DNA of 64,000 nt from contig NZ_MUIN01000009.1 of assembly GCF_002080045.1 (NCBI RefSeq), positions 326,751 to 390,750 of the forward strand. Direction: 5' to 3'. Both the position numbers and the translations under genes were made by a program. Positions 1 through 8,191 of the stretch are shown here, piece after piece. Position 1 is the first letter of the stretch. Each line of letters begins with the position of its first letter. The notes beneath the pieces were generated by a model. It did no database searches, was not told where the DNA came from, and saw only the letters and a program-made list of their open reading frames with translations. The DNA is from Pseudomonas sp. Bc-h (lineage in GTDB: Bacteria > Pseudomonadota > Gammaproteobacteria > Pseudomonadales > Pseudomonadaceae).

Positions 1-100
1 AAATCAGGTTATCGATGCCCAGCACGATTTCCATTACCACCAGGGTCGCCAACGCCACCCAGGCCGTGGGGCTTGCCGCCAATTGCAGAAGATATTCCAT
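1..100 (-). CDS. TerC-family integral membrane protein, N-terminal part only
   Basis: Only the first 33 codons are in the window; the gene continues beyond the left edge. The protein begins MEYLLQLAASPTAW and then runs into a hydrophobic segment ending VLGIDNLI. The acidic-polar EIVLGIDN signature inside the first membrane helix is characteristic of the TerC/YgdQ family (tellurium resistance TerC-like, linked in other bacteria to metal ion export, notably manganese). The ATG at 98-100 is the natural start because the family begins only a few residues before the first helix. It is divergent from the nhaR-type regulator gene, with 116 bases between the two starts. The exact substrate cannot be judged from this fragment. 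Confidence 0.8.
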   Translation of the reverse strand, partial: MEYLLQLAASPTAWVALATLVVMEIVLGIDNLI

Positions 101-188
101 ATACCGGTTGTCCAGGTTCGTTCGAGGAGATAAGGCGGCATTCTAGGGAGCCAGACACTTCAGGGAAATTCGTATTTTTCAGGCGTAT

Positions 189-207
189 ACTTCGGTTTTC
201 CCGAAGT
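189..207. promoter_or_regulatory. Inverted repeat in the terC/nhaR divergent promoter region
   Basis: ACTTCGG (189-195) and CCGAAGT (201-207) form a perfect 7-bp inverted repeat around TTTTC. It ends 9 bases before the nhaR start codon. It may be a LysR-type autoregulatory operator or a hairpin in the 5' leader; position alone does not decide. Confidence 0.4.
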
Positions 208-216
208 GAGGCATTT

Positions 217-1113
217 ATGCTCAATTATCGACAGTTGCACTACTTCTGGGTGGTCGCCAAGACCGGCAGCATCGTGCGCGCGTGCGAACAGCTGAACCTG
301 ACGCCGCAAACCATCAGCGGCCAGATCAGCCTGCTGGAACAGACCTACGGCGTGGAGCTGTTCAAGCGCGTCGGCCGCCAGCTTGAACTGACCGAAACCG
401 GTCGTGCTGCCCTGCCCTACGCCGAGCAGATGTTTCAGCTGGGCGGAGAACTGGAAGCCGTGCTGCGCGCCCAACCGGACGAACAGCAGATCCTGTTTCG
501 CGTCGGGGTCGCAGACGTCGTGCCCAAATCCATTGTCTATCGCCTGATCGCGCCGACCATGGAATTGAGCGAACCGATCCGCATCACCTGCCGCGAAGAC
601 CAGTTGGAGCGCTTGTTGGCCGACCTGGCGATTCAACGTCTGGACCTGGTGATTTCCGACAGCCCCATGCCCTCCCATCTGGACATTAAAGGCTACAGCC
701 AGAAGCTGGGCGAATGCGGCGTGAGCTTTTTTGCCACCGCTGCGCTGGCAAAAACCTACGGCCAGAACTTTCCCCATGGCATGCAAGGTGCGCCGTTGCT
801 GATCCCTGGCCAGCAGACCGTGGTGCGCAGTCGGTTGATGCGCTGGTTCGCCGAGCAGAATGTGCAGCCCAGGATCGTCGGCGAGTTCGATGACAGTGCA
901 CTGATGAAAGCTTTCGGCAAATCCGGCAGCGGAATTTTCATTGCGCCAAGCGTGATTGCCGATGAGGTGATGGAGCAGTACGACGTTGAACTGATCGGCC
1001 ACACCGACACCGTGACCGAGTCGTTCTACGCAATCTCGGTCGAGCGCAAGGTCAAGCACCCCGGGATCGTCGCGATCACCGAAGGTGCCCGACGCCAGCT
1101 ATTTACCGATTGA
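217..1113 (+). CDS. nhaR: NhaR-type LysR-family transcriptional activator
   Basis: This 298-residue LysR regulator has an N-terminal winged helix-turn-helix (about residues 1-60, MLNYRQLHYFWVVAKTGS, then QTISGQISLLEQ) and a C-terminal substrate-binding-like effector domain. The LNYRQLHYFWVVAKTGS opening and the overall length match NhaR, which in enterobacteria senses sodium and activates the nhaA antiporter gene. An upstream in-frame ATG exists, but the start at 217 fits the LysR family start and has GTGAG just upstream. The neighbour is a divergent TerC-family gene rather than nhaA, so the target may be an ion exporter. The family assignment is firm; the sodium link is by homology only. Confidence 0.82.
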   Translation: MLNYRQLHYFWVVAKTGSIVRACEQLNLTPQTISGQISLLEQTYGVELFKRVGRQLELTETGRAALPYAEQMFQLGGELEAVLRAQPDEQQILFRVGVADVVPKSIVYRLIAPTMELSEPIRITCREDQLERLLADLAIQRLDLVISDSPMPSHLDIKGYSQKLGECGVSFFATAALAKTYGQNFPHGMQGAPLLIPGQQTVVRSRLMRWFAEQNVQPRIVGEFDDSALMKAFGKSGSGIFIAPSVIADEVMEQYDVELIGHTDTVTESFYAISVERKVKHPGIVAITEGARRQLFTD

Positions 1114-1130
1114 GCGCTGCAAGTGACCGA

Positions 1131-2288
1131 TCAAGCGCTGCACGCCTCGGTTTTCGGCCTGGCGGTCATCAACACCAGCGCCAGCAGGATCGACAGCATA
1201 ATGATCCCGGCGGCGGCAAAACCCAGGCTACCCAGCCCAAGATGGTCGATGACCCGACCACCCACGATGGCGCCGATGCCGATGCCCAGGTTGGCCCCGG
1301 CAATGTTCAGCGAAGCCGCAAACGCCGGAGCCTGTGGCGCCGCTTTCATCAGGCGCACATGGCTGACCAGGAACAACGCCGCCTGGGTCACGCCCCAGAC
1401 CGCCAGCGCCAGGGCGAGTGCCGGCAACGAATGCATGCTCGGCACCACCATTACCATGCCGCCGATCATGAAGGTGCAGAAGGTCAGGCTGGCGATCAAC
1501 GGATGCCGGTCCACCAGACGACCGCCCAGCGAATTACCCAGCAGACCCACCGCACCAAAGCCCATCAGGGCCCAACCGACCACGGTGCCGTTGAACCCGG
1601 CCAGTCTCTCCAGCATGTCGGCCAGATAGGTGTAGGCGGTGAACATGCCGCTGAACACCAGCACCGACAGCAACACATGCCCCTGCATCACCGGGCTGCG
1701 CAGGATGCGGAACTGGCTGCGAAACGAGGACTGATCCTTGTGCATGCTGTTGGGCAGATAGATGAACAGCAAAAAGGCCTTGGCGAACGCCACCGCGGAG
1801 AGAATCCAGAACGCGGTGCGCCAGCCGAACGCATCGGAAATCAAGGTGCCGACCGGGATGCCAAAGACCGTCGCGCAGACGATCCCGAAGCCGATCTTGG
1901 CAATCGCACGCCCTGCATGATCCGGCCCGACGATATCGACCGCTGTCTCGCTGGCCAGCGCCCAGAACACGGGTAGCCCCAGCGCAGGAATCAGCCTCGC
2001 AATCGCCATGACACCGATGTTCGGCGCCAGGGCAGCCACGGCATTGGCGACGCCGAACATGATCAGGACCGAGATGAACAGGCGCTTGCGTTCAAAGCGT
2101 GAGAAATACGCGGTGAGGAATGGGCCGAAGCAGGCCACGGTGAAGGCGAACAGTGTCACCAGCAGCCCGGCCTGCGGGATCGTGACGGCAAGATCGCGAG
2201 CGATGGCAGGGAGCAGACCGACGATGACAAACTCTGTGGTCAGGACCGTGAAACCGGCGGCTGACAACAGGTAGATGGGGAAAAACAT
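1131..2288 (-). CDS. MFS transporter, DHA1 (AraJ/YdhP-like) drug or sugar efflux family
   Basis: This is a 385-residue protein with about 12 hydrophobic segments, the usual layout of major facilitator exporters. Family marks include the first helix LSAAGFTVLTTEFVIVGLLP, typical of AraJ/YdeA-like efflux pumps, and a loop 2-3 basic motif (SRFERKR). The start at 2288 (MFFPIYLL) is chosen because TGGAG lies 5-9 bases upstream and the protein then begins at the first helix; a longer reading would add about 40 unrelated residues. It converges on nhaR with 17 bases between stop codons. The substrate is unknown. Confidence 0.8.
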   Translation of the reverse strand: MFFPIYLLSAAGFTVLTTEFVIVGLLPAIARDLAVTIPQAGLLVTLFAFTVACFGPFLTAYFSRFERKRLFISVLIMFGVANAVAALAPNIGVMAIARLIPALGLPVFWALASETAVDIVGPDHAGRAIAKIGFGIVCATVFGIPVGTLISDAFGWRTAFWILSAVAFAKAFLLFIYLPNSMHKDQSSFRSQFRILRSPVMQGHVLLSVLVFSGMFTAYTYLADMLERLAGFNGTVVGWALMGFGAVGLLGNSLGGRLVDRHPLIASLTFCTFMIGGMVMVVPSMHSLPALALALAVWGVTQAALFLVSHVRLMKAAPQAPAFAASLNIAGANLGIGIGAIVGGRVIDHLGLGSLGFAAAGIIMLSILLALVLMTARPKTEACSA

Positions 2289-2412
2289 CAAAACTCCAGA
2301 ACGACGAAAAGACCAGTCAGTGAAGAGTGGTCGATCGAGATGACAGAAAAGCGGAACGCGGATGGTAACAGACACCGGCGCAAGGTTGGCCGGGCGGGTG
2401 GACAAAAGCGAA

Positions 2413-2439
2413 CCGCCGCCTGAGCGATTCAGACGGCGG
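2413..2439 (-). terminator. Likely intrinsic terminator for the DUF1993 gene
   Basis: CCGCCG and CGGCGG (2413-2418 and 2434-2439) pair, continue with one mismatch and four more pairs, and close on a 5-base loop. On the minus strand the stem is followed within a few bases by CTTTTG. It sits 38-64 bases after the DUF1993 stop codon. Confidence 0.65.
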
Positions 2440-2476
2440 TAGGGGTCAGACGTTCAGTCCTGTGGGACGTGACGCC

Positions 2477-2986
2477 TCAGTAGCTGCCCATGTAATCGCG
2501 CTTGCCGACTTCTACGCCGTTGTGACGCAGCAGGTCGTAAGTGGTGGTGACGTGGAAGAAGAACTGCGGCAGCGAGTAGTGCAACAGGTAGGTCTGAGTG
2601 CTCAGACGCTTTTCCTTGTCAGTGCCCGGACGCAGCACGATTTCACGCTCTTCGTTGCCGTTGACCTGTTCAGGGGTGATGGTGTCGAGGAACGCCAGCA
2701 CTTTGGTCAGCAGCGCTTGCAGGTCGGCAAAGGTGGTTTCGGTGTCTTCGTACTTCGGCGGCTCGATACCGGACAGACGCGCTCCAGCACCCTTGGCGAA
2801 GTCCACGGCGATCTGCACCTGACGCACCAGCGGGAACATGTCCGGGAACAGACGAGCCTGCAGCAGGGCGTCAGGCTGGATGTTTCTCGCGGTGGCGTGA
2901 GCTTCGCCCTTGGCCAGAACCGCGCCCAGCGCGGTGAGCATTTGTTTGAAGACAGGAATCGAAGCGGCGTACAGGGAAATAGTCAT
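2477..2986 (-). CDS. DUF1993 family protein
   Basis: A 169-residue soluble protein matching the DUF1993 family (length about 165-175). Recognisable features are the opening MTISLYAASIPVFKQMLTAL, the central PPKYEDTETTFADL segment, and the C-terminal FFFHVTTTYDLLRHNGVEVGKRDYMG stretch that typifies the family. The fold is DinB-like (helical bundle), but no metal-binding triad is obvious. An ATG 12 codons upstream was rejected in favour of 2986, which has AGGA 6-9 bases before it. Biochemical function is not known. It is divergent from the DUF480 gene. Confidence 0.82.
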   Translation of the reverse strand: MTISLYAASIPVFKQMLTALGAVLAKGEAHATARNIQPDALLQARLFPDMFPLVRQVQIAVDFAKGAGARLSGIEPPKYEDTETTFADLQALLTKVLAFLDTITPEQVNGNEEREIVLRPGTDKEKRLSTQTYLLHYSLPQFFFHVTTTYDLLRHNGVEVGKRDYMGSY

Positions 2987-3094
2987 GGCAGTTCCTGATT
3001 GAGTAAGTCGCATGAAGAGCATGCGAACGCGGCTTGTCTTTTACCTCATCCAGCCCCTACCCTCATAGCCTTTTCAACGCTTAGGGAAAGCGCC

Positions 3095-3775
3095 ATGTCC
3101 ACCGAGCCGGATTTTGACAGCGAAGCCGAGAACACTGCCGACAGTTCAGATGCGCTGCGACTCAACAGCACCGAAATACGCATTCTGGGCTGCCTGATCG
3201 AGAAGCAGGCGACTAACCCCGAAACCTACCCACTGACGCTCAACGCGCTGGTGCTGGCGTGCAACCAGAAGACCAGCCGGGAGCCGGTGATGAACCTCAC
3301 GCCTGGCCAGGTCGGGCAGAGCCTGCGCAATCTGGAGGGCTTGCAACTGACTCGCCTGGTGATGGGCAGCCGCGCTGACCGTTATGAACACAGGGTCGAC
3401 AAGACGCTGGAACTGGTGCCGGCGCAGATGATTCTCACCGGCCTGTTGTTTTTGCGCGGCCCGCAGACGGTCAACGAACTGCTGACCCGCAGCAATCGCA
3501 TGCATGACTTCGACGATACGGATGCCGTTATCCATCAGTTGGAACGCCTGATCGGGCGCGGCCTGGCGGTGCTGATCCCGAAACAGGCCGGTCAACGCGA
3601 AGATCGCTACATGCATGCCTTGGGGGATCCGGCGGACATGGAAACGATTCTGGCGGCGCGGCAAAACCCGTCCGAACGCGCGAGCGGTGGCAGCTCGGCG
3701 CTGGCGGAACGGGTCGAAGAACTCGAAGCGCGGATTGCGGCGCTTGAGGAGCGGCTGGCGAAGCTTGAGGGGTGA
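3095..3775 (+). CDS. DUF480 (YceH-type) winged-helix protein
   Basis: This 226-residue protein belongs to the UPF0502/YceH family (COG3132). Its core, LNSTEIRILGCLIEKQATNP followed by YPLTLNALVLACNQKTSREP, is the family signature and forms the first of two winged-helix domains. The second covers about residues 100-175. The extreme C-terminus (residues about 200-226, heptads of E, R and L) should form a short coiled coil, suggesting dimerisation. The start has AGGGAAAG directly upstream. A 32-codon in-frame extension upstream is unlikely. The function is unproven; DNA binding is suggested by the fold only. Confidence 0.87.
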   Translation: MSTEPDFDSEAENTADSSDALRLNSTEIRILGCLIEKQATNPETYPLTLNALVLACNQKTSREPVMNLTPGQVGQSLRNLEGLQLTRLVMGSRADRYEHRVDKTLELVPAQMILTGLLFLRGPQTVNELLTRSNRMHDFDDTDAVIHQLERLIGRGLAVLIPKQAGQREDRYMHALGDPADMETILAARQNPSERASGGSSALAERVEELEARIAALEERLAKLEG

Positions 3776-3840
3776 CTCACGCGGCGGGTCATGCACCTGC
3801 ACCGAAGGTAGCAGACTCAAGCAACCCGATGCCCCAGGCT

Positions 3841-4653
3841 TTACACCCGCGCAAACGCCGCAGCCGCCTGATATTGCTCCTCGGTCGGCGTCACACCGGT
3901 ATAAAGGATGAACTGCTCCAGCGCCTGAATCGCGGCGACCTGATCCCCGGTAATCAAGCGTTTGCCGTACTGTTGCGCATGGACAATGAACGGCGTGCGG
4001 GCCGGGGTGGCGACCACGTCGAACGCAGTATCTGCGGCCTCGATGGCTGAAGCCTCGAACGCCAACGTACCGGCCTGATCGCCGATCATCCCTAACGGGG
4101 TGACGTTGACCAGCAACGGCGGCCGTTCGCTCCCCAGATCAGGCTGCCATTGGAAGCCACAGGTCTTCGCCAGCGCCCTCCCCGCCTGCTCGTTACGCGC
4201 CACGATCAGGCCATCGGTAAACCCGGCATCACGCATGGCACAGGCCACAGCCTTGGCCATCCCGCCGCTGCCACGCAGGGCAAAGCGGGTACGCGGCACC
4301 TGATGAGCATCAACCAACTGCGCCGCAGCGATGTAATCGGTGTTGTAAGCCTTGAGATGGCCGTCGGTGTTGACGATGGTATTGATCGATTCTATGGCCG
4401 CTGCCGAGGGGTCCATTTCGTCGACCAGAGGAATGCAGGCTTCCTTGAATGGCATCGACACACCACAGCCGCGAATACCCAGTGAACGCATACCCGCGAT
4501 AGCGGCTGGCAAGTCACTCGGTGAAAAGGCTTTGTAATAGAAGTTAAGGCCCAACTGTTGATACAGATGATTATGAAAGCGCACACCGAAGTTGCCCGGA
4601 CGTCCCGCGAGGGACATGCACAACAGTGTTTCCTTGCTTGCAGTGACGGACAT
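3841..4653 (-). CDS. Shikimate 5-dehydrogenase-like protein (AroE superfamily)
   Basis: A 270-residue NAD(P)-dependent dehydrogenase of the shikimate/quinate family. The catalytic lysine lies in VSMPFKE (about residue 70), the substrate-contacting Asn and Asp lie in SINTIVNTDG and YNTDY, and the dinucleotide-binding loop is GSGGMAKA (about residue 130). The N-terminal substrate loop reads SLAGRPGNFG instead of the canonical GxPIxHSxSP, so this is one of the AroE paralogues (SdhL/RifI-like) rather than the biosynthetic AroE. AGGAGAT precedes the ATG by 5 bases. It stands alone on the minus strand, so its physiological substrate is open. Confidence 0.85.
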   Translation of the reverse strand: MSVTASKETLLCMSLAGRPGNFGVRFHNHLYQQLGLNFYYKAFSPSDLPAAIAGMRSLGIRGCGVSMPFKEACIPLVDEMDPSAAAIESINTIVNTDGHLKAYNTDYIAAAQLVDAHQVPRTRFALRGSGGMAKAVACAMRDAGFTDGLIVARNEQAGRALAKTCGFQWQPDLGSERPPLLVNVTPLGMIGDQAGTLAFEASAIEAADTAFDVVATPARTPFIVHAQQYGKRLITGDQVAAIQALEQFILYTGVTPTEEQYQAAAAFARV

Positions 4654-4795
4654 GAAATCTCCTGAACGGTATTAGTTAACCCCTGGATAAAGGCGTAGAA
4701 TTCAGTTGCTTGCGGCCGTGACCGGGGCAAATGTCATCAATGTTGTCGAATACCTTACACAAAATTTACGCAACGGCTTCGCAGATATTTCGAAA

Positions 4796-4858
4796 CCCGT
4801 TGTCTGAGTAGTTATCCCGTGGCAGTGCCTGAGCGTAACGCAGGCTCGCGACAACGGG
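4796..4858 (+). promoter_or_regulatory. Structured 5' leader ahead of the 123-residue secreted protein gene
   Basis: CCCGTTGTC (4796-4804) and GACAACGGG (4850-4858) are a perfect 9-bp inverted repeat. Inside it GCCTG (4827-4831) and CAGGC (4841-4845) form a second stem. The structure ends 21 bases before the start codon at 4880. It could act on translation or mRNA stability. Confidence 0.4.
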
Positions 4859-4879
4859 ACTGAACACCGAGGAACAGTC

Positions 4880-5251
4880 ATGATTCGTCACATCTCCAAG
4901 GTTGCCCTGTTGTTAGGTGCCCTCGCCCTTGCAGGCCAAGCTGAAGCCCATGGTGGCGGCGGCGGTCCAGGCTGGGGTGGAGCGGCAGTCATCGGCGCAG
5001 TCGTCGGCGGCGTGGTTGGCGCAGCAGTGGCATCCGGCCCTGTTTATGCGGCTCCGGCCCCGGTGTATGTAGCACCTGCCCCTGTGTATGCGGCGCCCGC
5101 GCCTGTGTATTACGCGCCACCACCGCCACCGGTTTATTACCAGCCAGCGTATGTCGTTGAACGTCCGGTCGTGTACGGCCCTCGCTACTATGGCCCGCCA
5201 CGTCCTTACGGCCCGCCTCCAGGCTATTACCACGGTGGCGGTCGCTGGTAA
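4880..5251 (+). CDS. Small secreted Pro/Tyr/Gly-rich repetitive protein
   Basis: A 123-residue protein. Residues 1-23 are a clear signal peptide (MIRHISKVALLLGALALAGQAEA). A Gly-rich segment and a short hydrophobic stretch (VIGAVVGGVVGAAVA) follow. The rest is built of PVY/AP repeats (VYAAPAPVYVAPAP and variants) and a Tyr-Pro-Gly tail ending YYHGGGRW. Such proteins are common in Pseudomonas and are usually annotated only as hypothetical; an envelope-associated role is likely from the layout but unproven. GGAA lies 8-11 bases before the ATG. A good terminator hairpin follows. The repeat makes internal length change by slippage possible. Confidence 0.75.
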   Translation: MIRHISKVALLLGALALAGQAEAHGGGGGPGWGGAAVIGAVVGGVVGAAVASGPVYAAPAPVYVAPAPVYAAPAPVYYAPPPPPVYYQPAYVVERPVVYGPRYYGPPRPYGPPPGYYHGGGRW

Positions 5252-5303
5252 CAGCGCTGCTACTGTCACCCCTGCCGATCAACGATCGACAGCGCTTTGA
5301 ATA

Positions 5304-5334
5304 CACGACCCCGCTCAACAGGCGGGGTTGTCGT
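5304..5334 (+). terminator. Terminator hairpin after the Pro/Tyr-rich protein gene
   Basis: ACCCCGC (5308-5314) pairs with GCGGGGT (5322-5328) around a 7-base loop, and TGTCGTTT follows. It lies about 55 bases beyond the stop codon, as expected for a rho-independent terminator. Confidence 0.65.
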
Positions 5335-5525
5335 TTCCGGGGAGAGGTAAGTATAAACGCGTCTGTTTAAATGAAACTTTCGTCATTTGACAGCGCGCCG
5401 ACGATGTTTGAACTGCGATTGAAAAGGTCGCGTCCAGAACAGTCACAGCCCGACGACATACTTCATACTGTCAACCTGCATGTTTGCTGCGCACGCCTGT
5501 CAATCATCTATAAGAAGGGACGCCC

Positions 5526-5720
5526 ATGCCGACACAAAACCCGCACCGCGCCGCCGGACTGTGTACGTCCAGTAAGGTCTACAACGCCCTTACTGAACTC
5601 AAAAGCCTGGAAGGCCACCGAACCGCCAAGTTCGTCTCGCTACTGGCGCAGAATCTGGTGGAGAAAGGCCTGCTTTCCGAATACGAAGTCATCGCGATGC
5701 TGGATCAGGTGGTCGACTGA
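5526..5720 (+). CDS. Small conserved-looking protein of unknown function (64 aa)
   Basis: This short reading frame has a strong ribosome-binding site (AAGAAGGGA, 6 bases before the ATG). It encodes a compact, mainly helical protein: an N-terminal polar part, then YNALTELKSLEGHRTAKFVS and LLAQNLVEKGLLSEYEVIAMLDQVV. The regular spacing of leucines suggests an amphipathic helical hairpin. There is no signal peptide or membrane segment. The region between it and the preceding terminator (5335-5525) holds no other gene. No family is recognised. Confidence 0.6.
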   Translation: MPTQNPHRAAGLCTSSKVYNALTELKSLEGHRTAKFVSLLAQNLVEKGLLSEYEVIAMLDQVVD

Positions 5721-5948
5721 TCCCGCATTTTCTGGCTGGAACTGGCAGCCCCCGCAGAACGGGTTAGTCGTGACCGGATGTGATTTCTGAAGGGCGCAAT
5801 GCCTGCCAATGTGACCGGTTCCCCGCTCCGCCGTTTTCCACTTCGCAAAACCTGACCTCTCGCTCATCAATGACGACTATCGAGAACAGTGATTTCTGCT
5901 GGCCGTAACCGCGCCGTAAAGTAGCCCCATAGATTGATGGAGGCACTT

Positions 5949-6131
5949 ATGACCAAGGTTCAAATCATGTCGGTAGTTGGCAGCGCAGTCCCCGCACAGC
6001 TTCGTGAACGCGGCCTGCTGGCGTGCTGGTACCTGATGCAGAACGGTGAACCGGTCAGTGGTCCGCTCCTCTCGCTGCCTGCGGCGCAAGCGCTGTCGCA
6101 ACAAATGGAAACCCGCAAGCTCAACAGCTGA
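5949..6131 (+). CDS. Small protein of unknown function (60 aa)
   Basis: The reading frame begins MTKVQIMSVVGSAVPAQLRE and ends QQMETRKLNS. GGAGG sits 5 bases before the ATG at 5949, a strong translation signal that decides against an ATG 15 bases upstream. A textbook terminator follows, so this is a monocistronic small gene. The sequence contains LLACWYLMQNGEPVSGPLLS, which reads like a small beta-hairpin domain; the function is unknown. The stretch from 5721 to 5948 shows no gene. Confidence 0.6.
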   Translation: MTKVQIMSVVGSAVPAQLRERGLLACWYLMQNGEPVSGPLLSLPAAQALSQQMETRKLNS

Positions 6132-6180
6132 ATCGAATTCGCTCTTCCCTGAAATCGTGCGTTGCTCCGCACTTCCCTTT

Positions 6181-6211
6181 AGCCCGCATCCCCTGACGCG
6201 GGCTTTTTTTT
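6181..6211 (+). terminator. Strong rho-independent terminator
   Basis: AGCCCGC (6181-6187) pairs with GCGGGCT (6198-6204), and the stem runs directly into a run of eight T (6204-6211). It terminates the 60-aa gene ending at 6131. Confidence 0.85.
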
Positions 6212-6246
6212 GCCCTGAATTCGGGCTTCATTTGCGCCGATGCAAC

Positions 6247-6807
6247 TCAGCCCCGCTCAGCGAGCGTCGCGTTGACCTGGCAGCGATGGGCCAGTTTCTG
6301 CAAACGCTTTTCCAGCGCCCCCAACACCACGCGGTCAGAGCGGCCGCTTTCCAGTTCTTCGATCATGTCATTGGCCACCAGACGCAGTTCGTGGGAGATC
6401 ACCACGCGATCATCGTTCTGGTCCAGCTTGTGCGACTCGAACAGGCGATGCAGGTAATCCTCCAGTGTGCGCTGCAGACGATGGCGGTCGGTGGCGCGCA
6501 GGTGGACCAGATTGACGGTGATCTTCGCCAGCATCTCGTTAAGCTCGCCGCACAGGTACTGCATGCGCCGTGCATAGCCGGTCTCGCGGTCGCGCACCTG
6601 TTTTTGCTGAGCGGCCAGCTCCTGGCGCCGCTGAATCGCAGGCACCGTCACCGCCACCATCAGGCCCACGATCAAGCCAATGGCCTGAATCCAGCCCGCC
6701 CAATCGGAGGGTTTCACGAACAGGCCGGTAACGAGCAAGAGCACCGCAACGATGGCCGCGCAAAACACCAACGCAGCGTAATCCTTGCTGATAAAACCCT
6801 TGGGCAT
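6247..6807 (-). CDS. Membrane protein of unknown function with cytoplasmic helical domain (186 aa)
   Basis: The N-terminus carries two hydrophobic segments (about residues 11-30, LVFCAAIVAVLLLVTGLFV, and 37-57, AGWIQAIGLIVGLMVAVTVP). A mostly helical, charged cytoplasmic part follows, including QRRQELAAQQKQVRDRE and a likely coiled coil. GGAG precedes the ATG by 9 bases. No catalytic motif is visible and no family is recognised. Similar two-helix plus coiled-coil proteins are frequent in Pseudomonas. Flanking intergenic DNA (6808-7089, about 280 bases) shows no gene; it must hold the divergent promoters for this gene and pbpG. Confidence 0.65.
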   Translation of the reverse strand: MPKGFISKDYAALVFCAAIVAVLLLVTGLFVKPSDWAGWIQAIGLIVGLMVAVTVPAIQRRQELAAQQKQVRDRETGYARRMQYLCGELNEMLAKITVNLVHLRATDRHRLQRTLEDYLHRLFESHKLDQNDDRVVISHELRLVANDMIEELESGRSDRVVLGALEKRLQKLAHRCQVNATLAERG

Positions 6808-7089
6808 TGCGCAACTCCTAGGTCAATTCAAGTGGAGGTTATCGATGGCGGGGAATGCTAATCGGTGACCGGCGCAAGTGCCATGAATATCGGAGCAACC
6901 CTTTTAAATACAGGGTTTTCCCGCTGACAACCTGAACGAATGCCATACGTATCGCTTTTATTGTTGAAACGGCCTGCGCAGCCCATCGACATCGTTAGAA
7001 ACATGCTCCTAAAATGCGCCGATCTTGTTGTCGTTCTTCAGAAAAGTACGACCTTCCACAGTGTTTCCAATCAAAAGTGAGCTTTGCTC

Positions 7090-8025
7090 TTGAAAATTCG
7101 CACATCACTCATCGGCCTATTATTTGCACTTACAGGCTCAGCACTTTCCACCGGTGCACTTGCGAACGAACCCGCCGCCTTCAATCGTGATCCGGCGAAC
7201 CTTCATCTGGCCTCCGGCAGCGCCATGATCACCGACCTGAAATCTGGCCAGGTGCTGTATTCGAGCAACCCGGACGTCATCGTGCCGATCGCTTCGGTGA
7301 CCAAGCTGATGACCGCCATGGTCACCCTCGACGCCAAGCTGCCGATGGACGAGATGATCAAGGTCGACATCTCCCAGACCGCTGAAATGAAAGGCGTGTT
7401 CTCGCGGGTCAAACTGGGCAGCGAGCTCAACCGTCACGACATGCTGCTGATTACCCTGATGTCCTCGGAAAACCGTGCGGCCGCAAGCCTTGCCCACAGT
7501 TATCCGGGCGGCTATCCGGCATTCATCAAGGCGATGAACGCCAAGGCCAAGGCACTGGGCATGAGCCATACGGTGTACATGGAGCCGACCGGTCTGTCGG
7601 TGTTCAACGTGTCGACGGCCCGTGACCTGACCAAACTGGCACTGGCCGCGCGCAACTATCCGATGCTGAGCGAGCTGAGCACCACCCCGGAAAAGACCGT
7701 GACCTTCCGCAAGCCGACGTACACCCTGGGCTTCAGCAACACTGACCATCTGGTGCGCAAGTCCAACTGGGACATCAAGCTGACCAAGACCGGTTTCACC
7801 AATCAGGCCGGGCACTGTCTGGTGCTGCTGACCAGCATGGCCAACCGTCAGGTGTCGGTGGTGATTCTCGATGCGTTCGGCAAGTACACTCACTTCGCCG
7901 ACGCCAGCCGCATGCGCCTGTGGATGGAGACCGGCAAGAGCGGCCCGGCGCCGGAAGTGGCGTTGCAGTACAAGAAGGACAAGAATCTGGTGATGAAGCA
8001 GAAAGGGCTTCAGGCGTCGGATTGA
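7090..8025 (+). CDS. pbpG: D-alanyl-D-alanine endopeptidase, penicillin-binding protein 7
   Basis: A 311-residue periplasmic serine peptidase of family S11 that cleaves DD-crosslinks in peptidoglycan. The signal peptide covers about residues 1-25 (ending TGALA-N). The three penicillin-binding motifs are present: S69-x-x-K72 in ASVTK, SEN near residue 126 (SSEN), and KTG in LTKTGFTN. No ATG suits the start. A TTG at 7090 has AGTGAG 8 bases upstream and gives the family N-terminus MKIRTSL; another TTG at 7084 is only two bases from that site and less likely. The gene is monocistronic and followed by a REP pair. Confidence 0.9.
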   Translation: MKIRTSLIGLLFALTGSALSTGALANEPAAFNRDPANLHLASGSAMITDLKSGQVLYSSNPDVIVPIASVTKLMTAMVTLDAKLPMDEMIKVDISQTAEMKGVFSRVKLGSELNRHDMLLITLMSSENRAAASLAHSYPGGYPAFIKAMNAKAKALGMSHTVYMEPTGLSVFNVSTARDLTKLALAARNYPMLSELSTTPEKTVTFRKPTYTLGFSNTDHLVRKSNWDIKLTKTGFTNQAGHCLVLLTSMANRQVSVVILDAFGKYTHFADASRMRLWMETGKSGPAPEVALQYKKDKNLVMKQKGLQASD

Positions 8026-8076
8026 TCTTTTCGATTGCGGCCTGAGCGCCGCGACCCTGCAAAATCACACAATCCC

Positions 8077-8162
8077 GTGGGAGGGAGCTTGCTCACGATT
8101 GGCCCGGTCAGGCAACCCAGTGTTGACTGACCATACGCATTCGCGAGCAAGCTCCCTCCCAC
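8077..8162. repeat. REP pair (GTGGGAGGGAGC family)
   Basis: GTGGGAGGGAGCTTGCTC (from 8077) and its inverted partner GAGCAAGCTCCCTCCCAC (to 8162) flank about 45 bases of unrelated DNA. This head-to-head arrangement is the REPIN layout of Pseudomonas. The same family recurs at 21341, 63624 and 63924. It lies between the convergent pbpG and doeB genes. Confidence 0.85.
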
Positions 8163-8191
8163 AGGTTGATCAAACATTTGATATCCGTACG

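Noticed and set aside
160..1059. A 299-codon frame on the minus strand across nhaR
   Set aside because: It is a mirror frame in a GC-rich LysR gene: His/Gln-rich composition, no ribosome-binding site and no family features.
3841..4653. Calling this the biosynthetic shikimate dehydrogenase aroE
   Set aside because: The N-terminal substrate loop departs from the aroE consensus and the gene is outside the usual hemF-aroE neighbourhood; it is a paralogue.
5371..5790. A 139-codon plus-strand frame overlapping the 64-aa gene
   Set aside because: It lacks a ribosome-binding site and overlaps, in another frame, the short gene at 5526, which has a strong one.
8077..8162. Repeated palindromes considered as a CRISPR array
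   Set aside because: They occur as single inverted pairs at scattered sites, not as regularly spaced direct repeats with unique spacers; they are REP elements.
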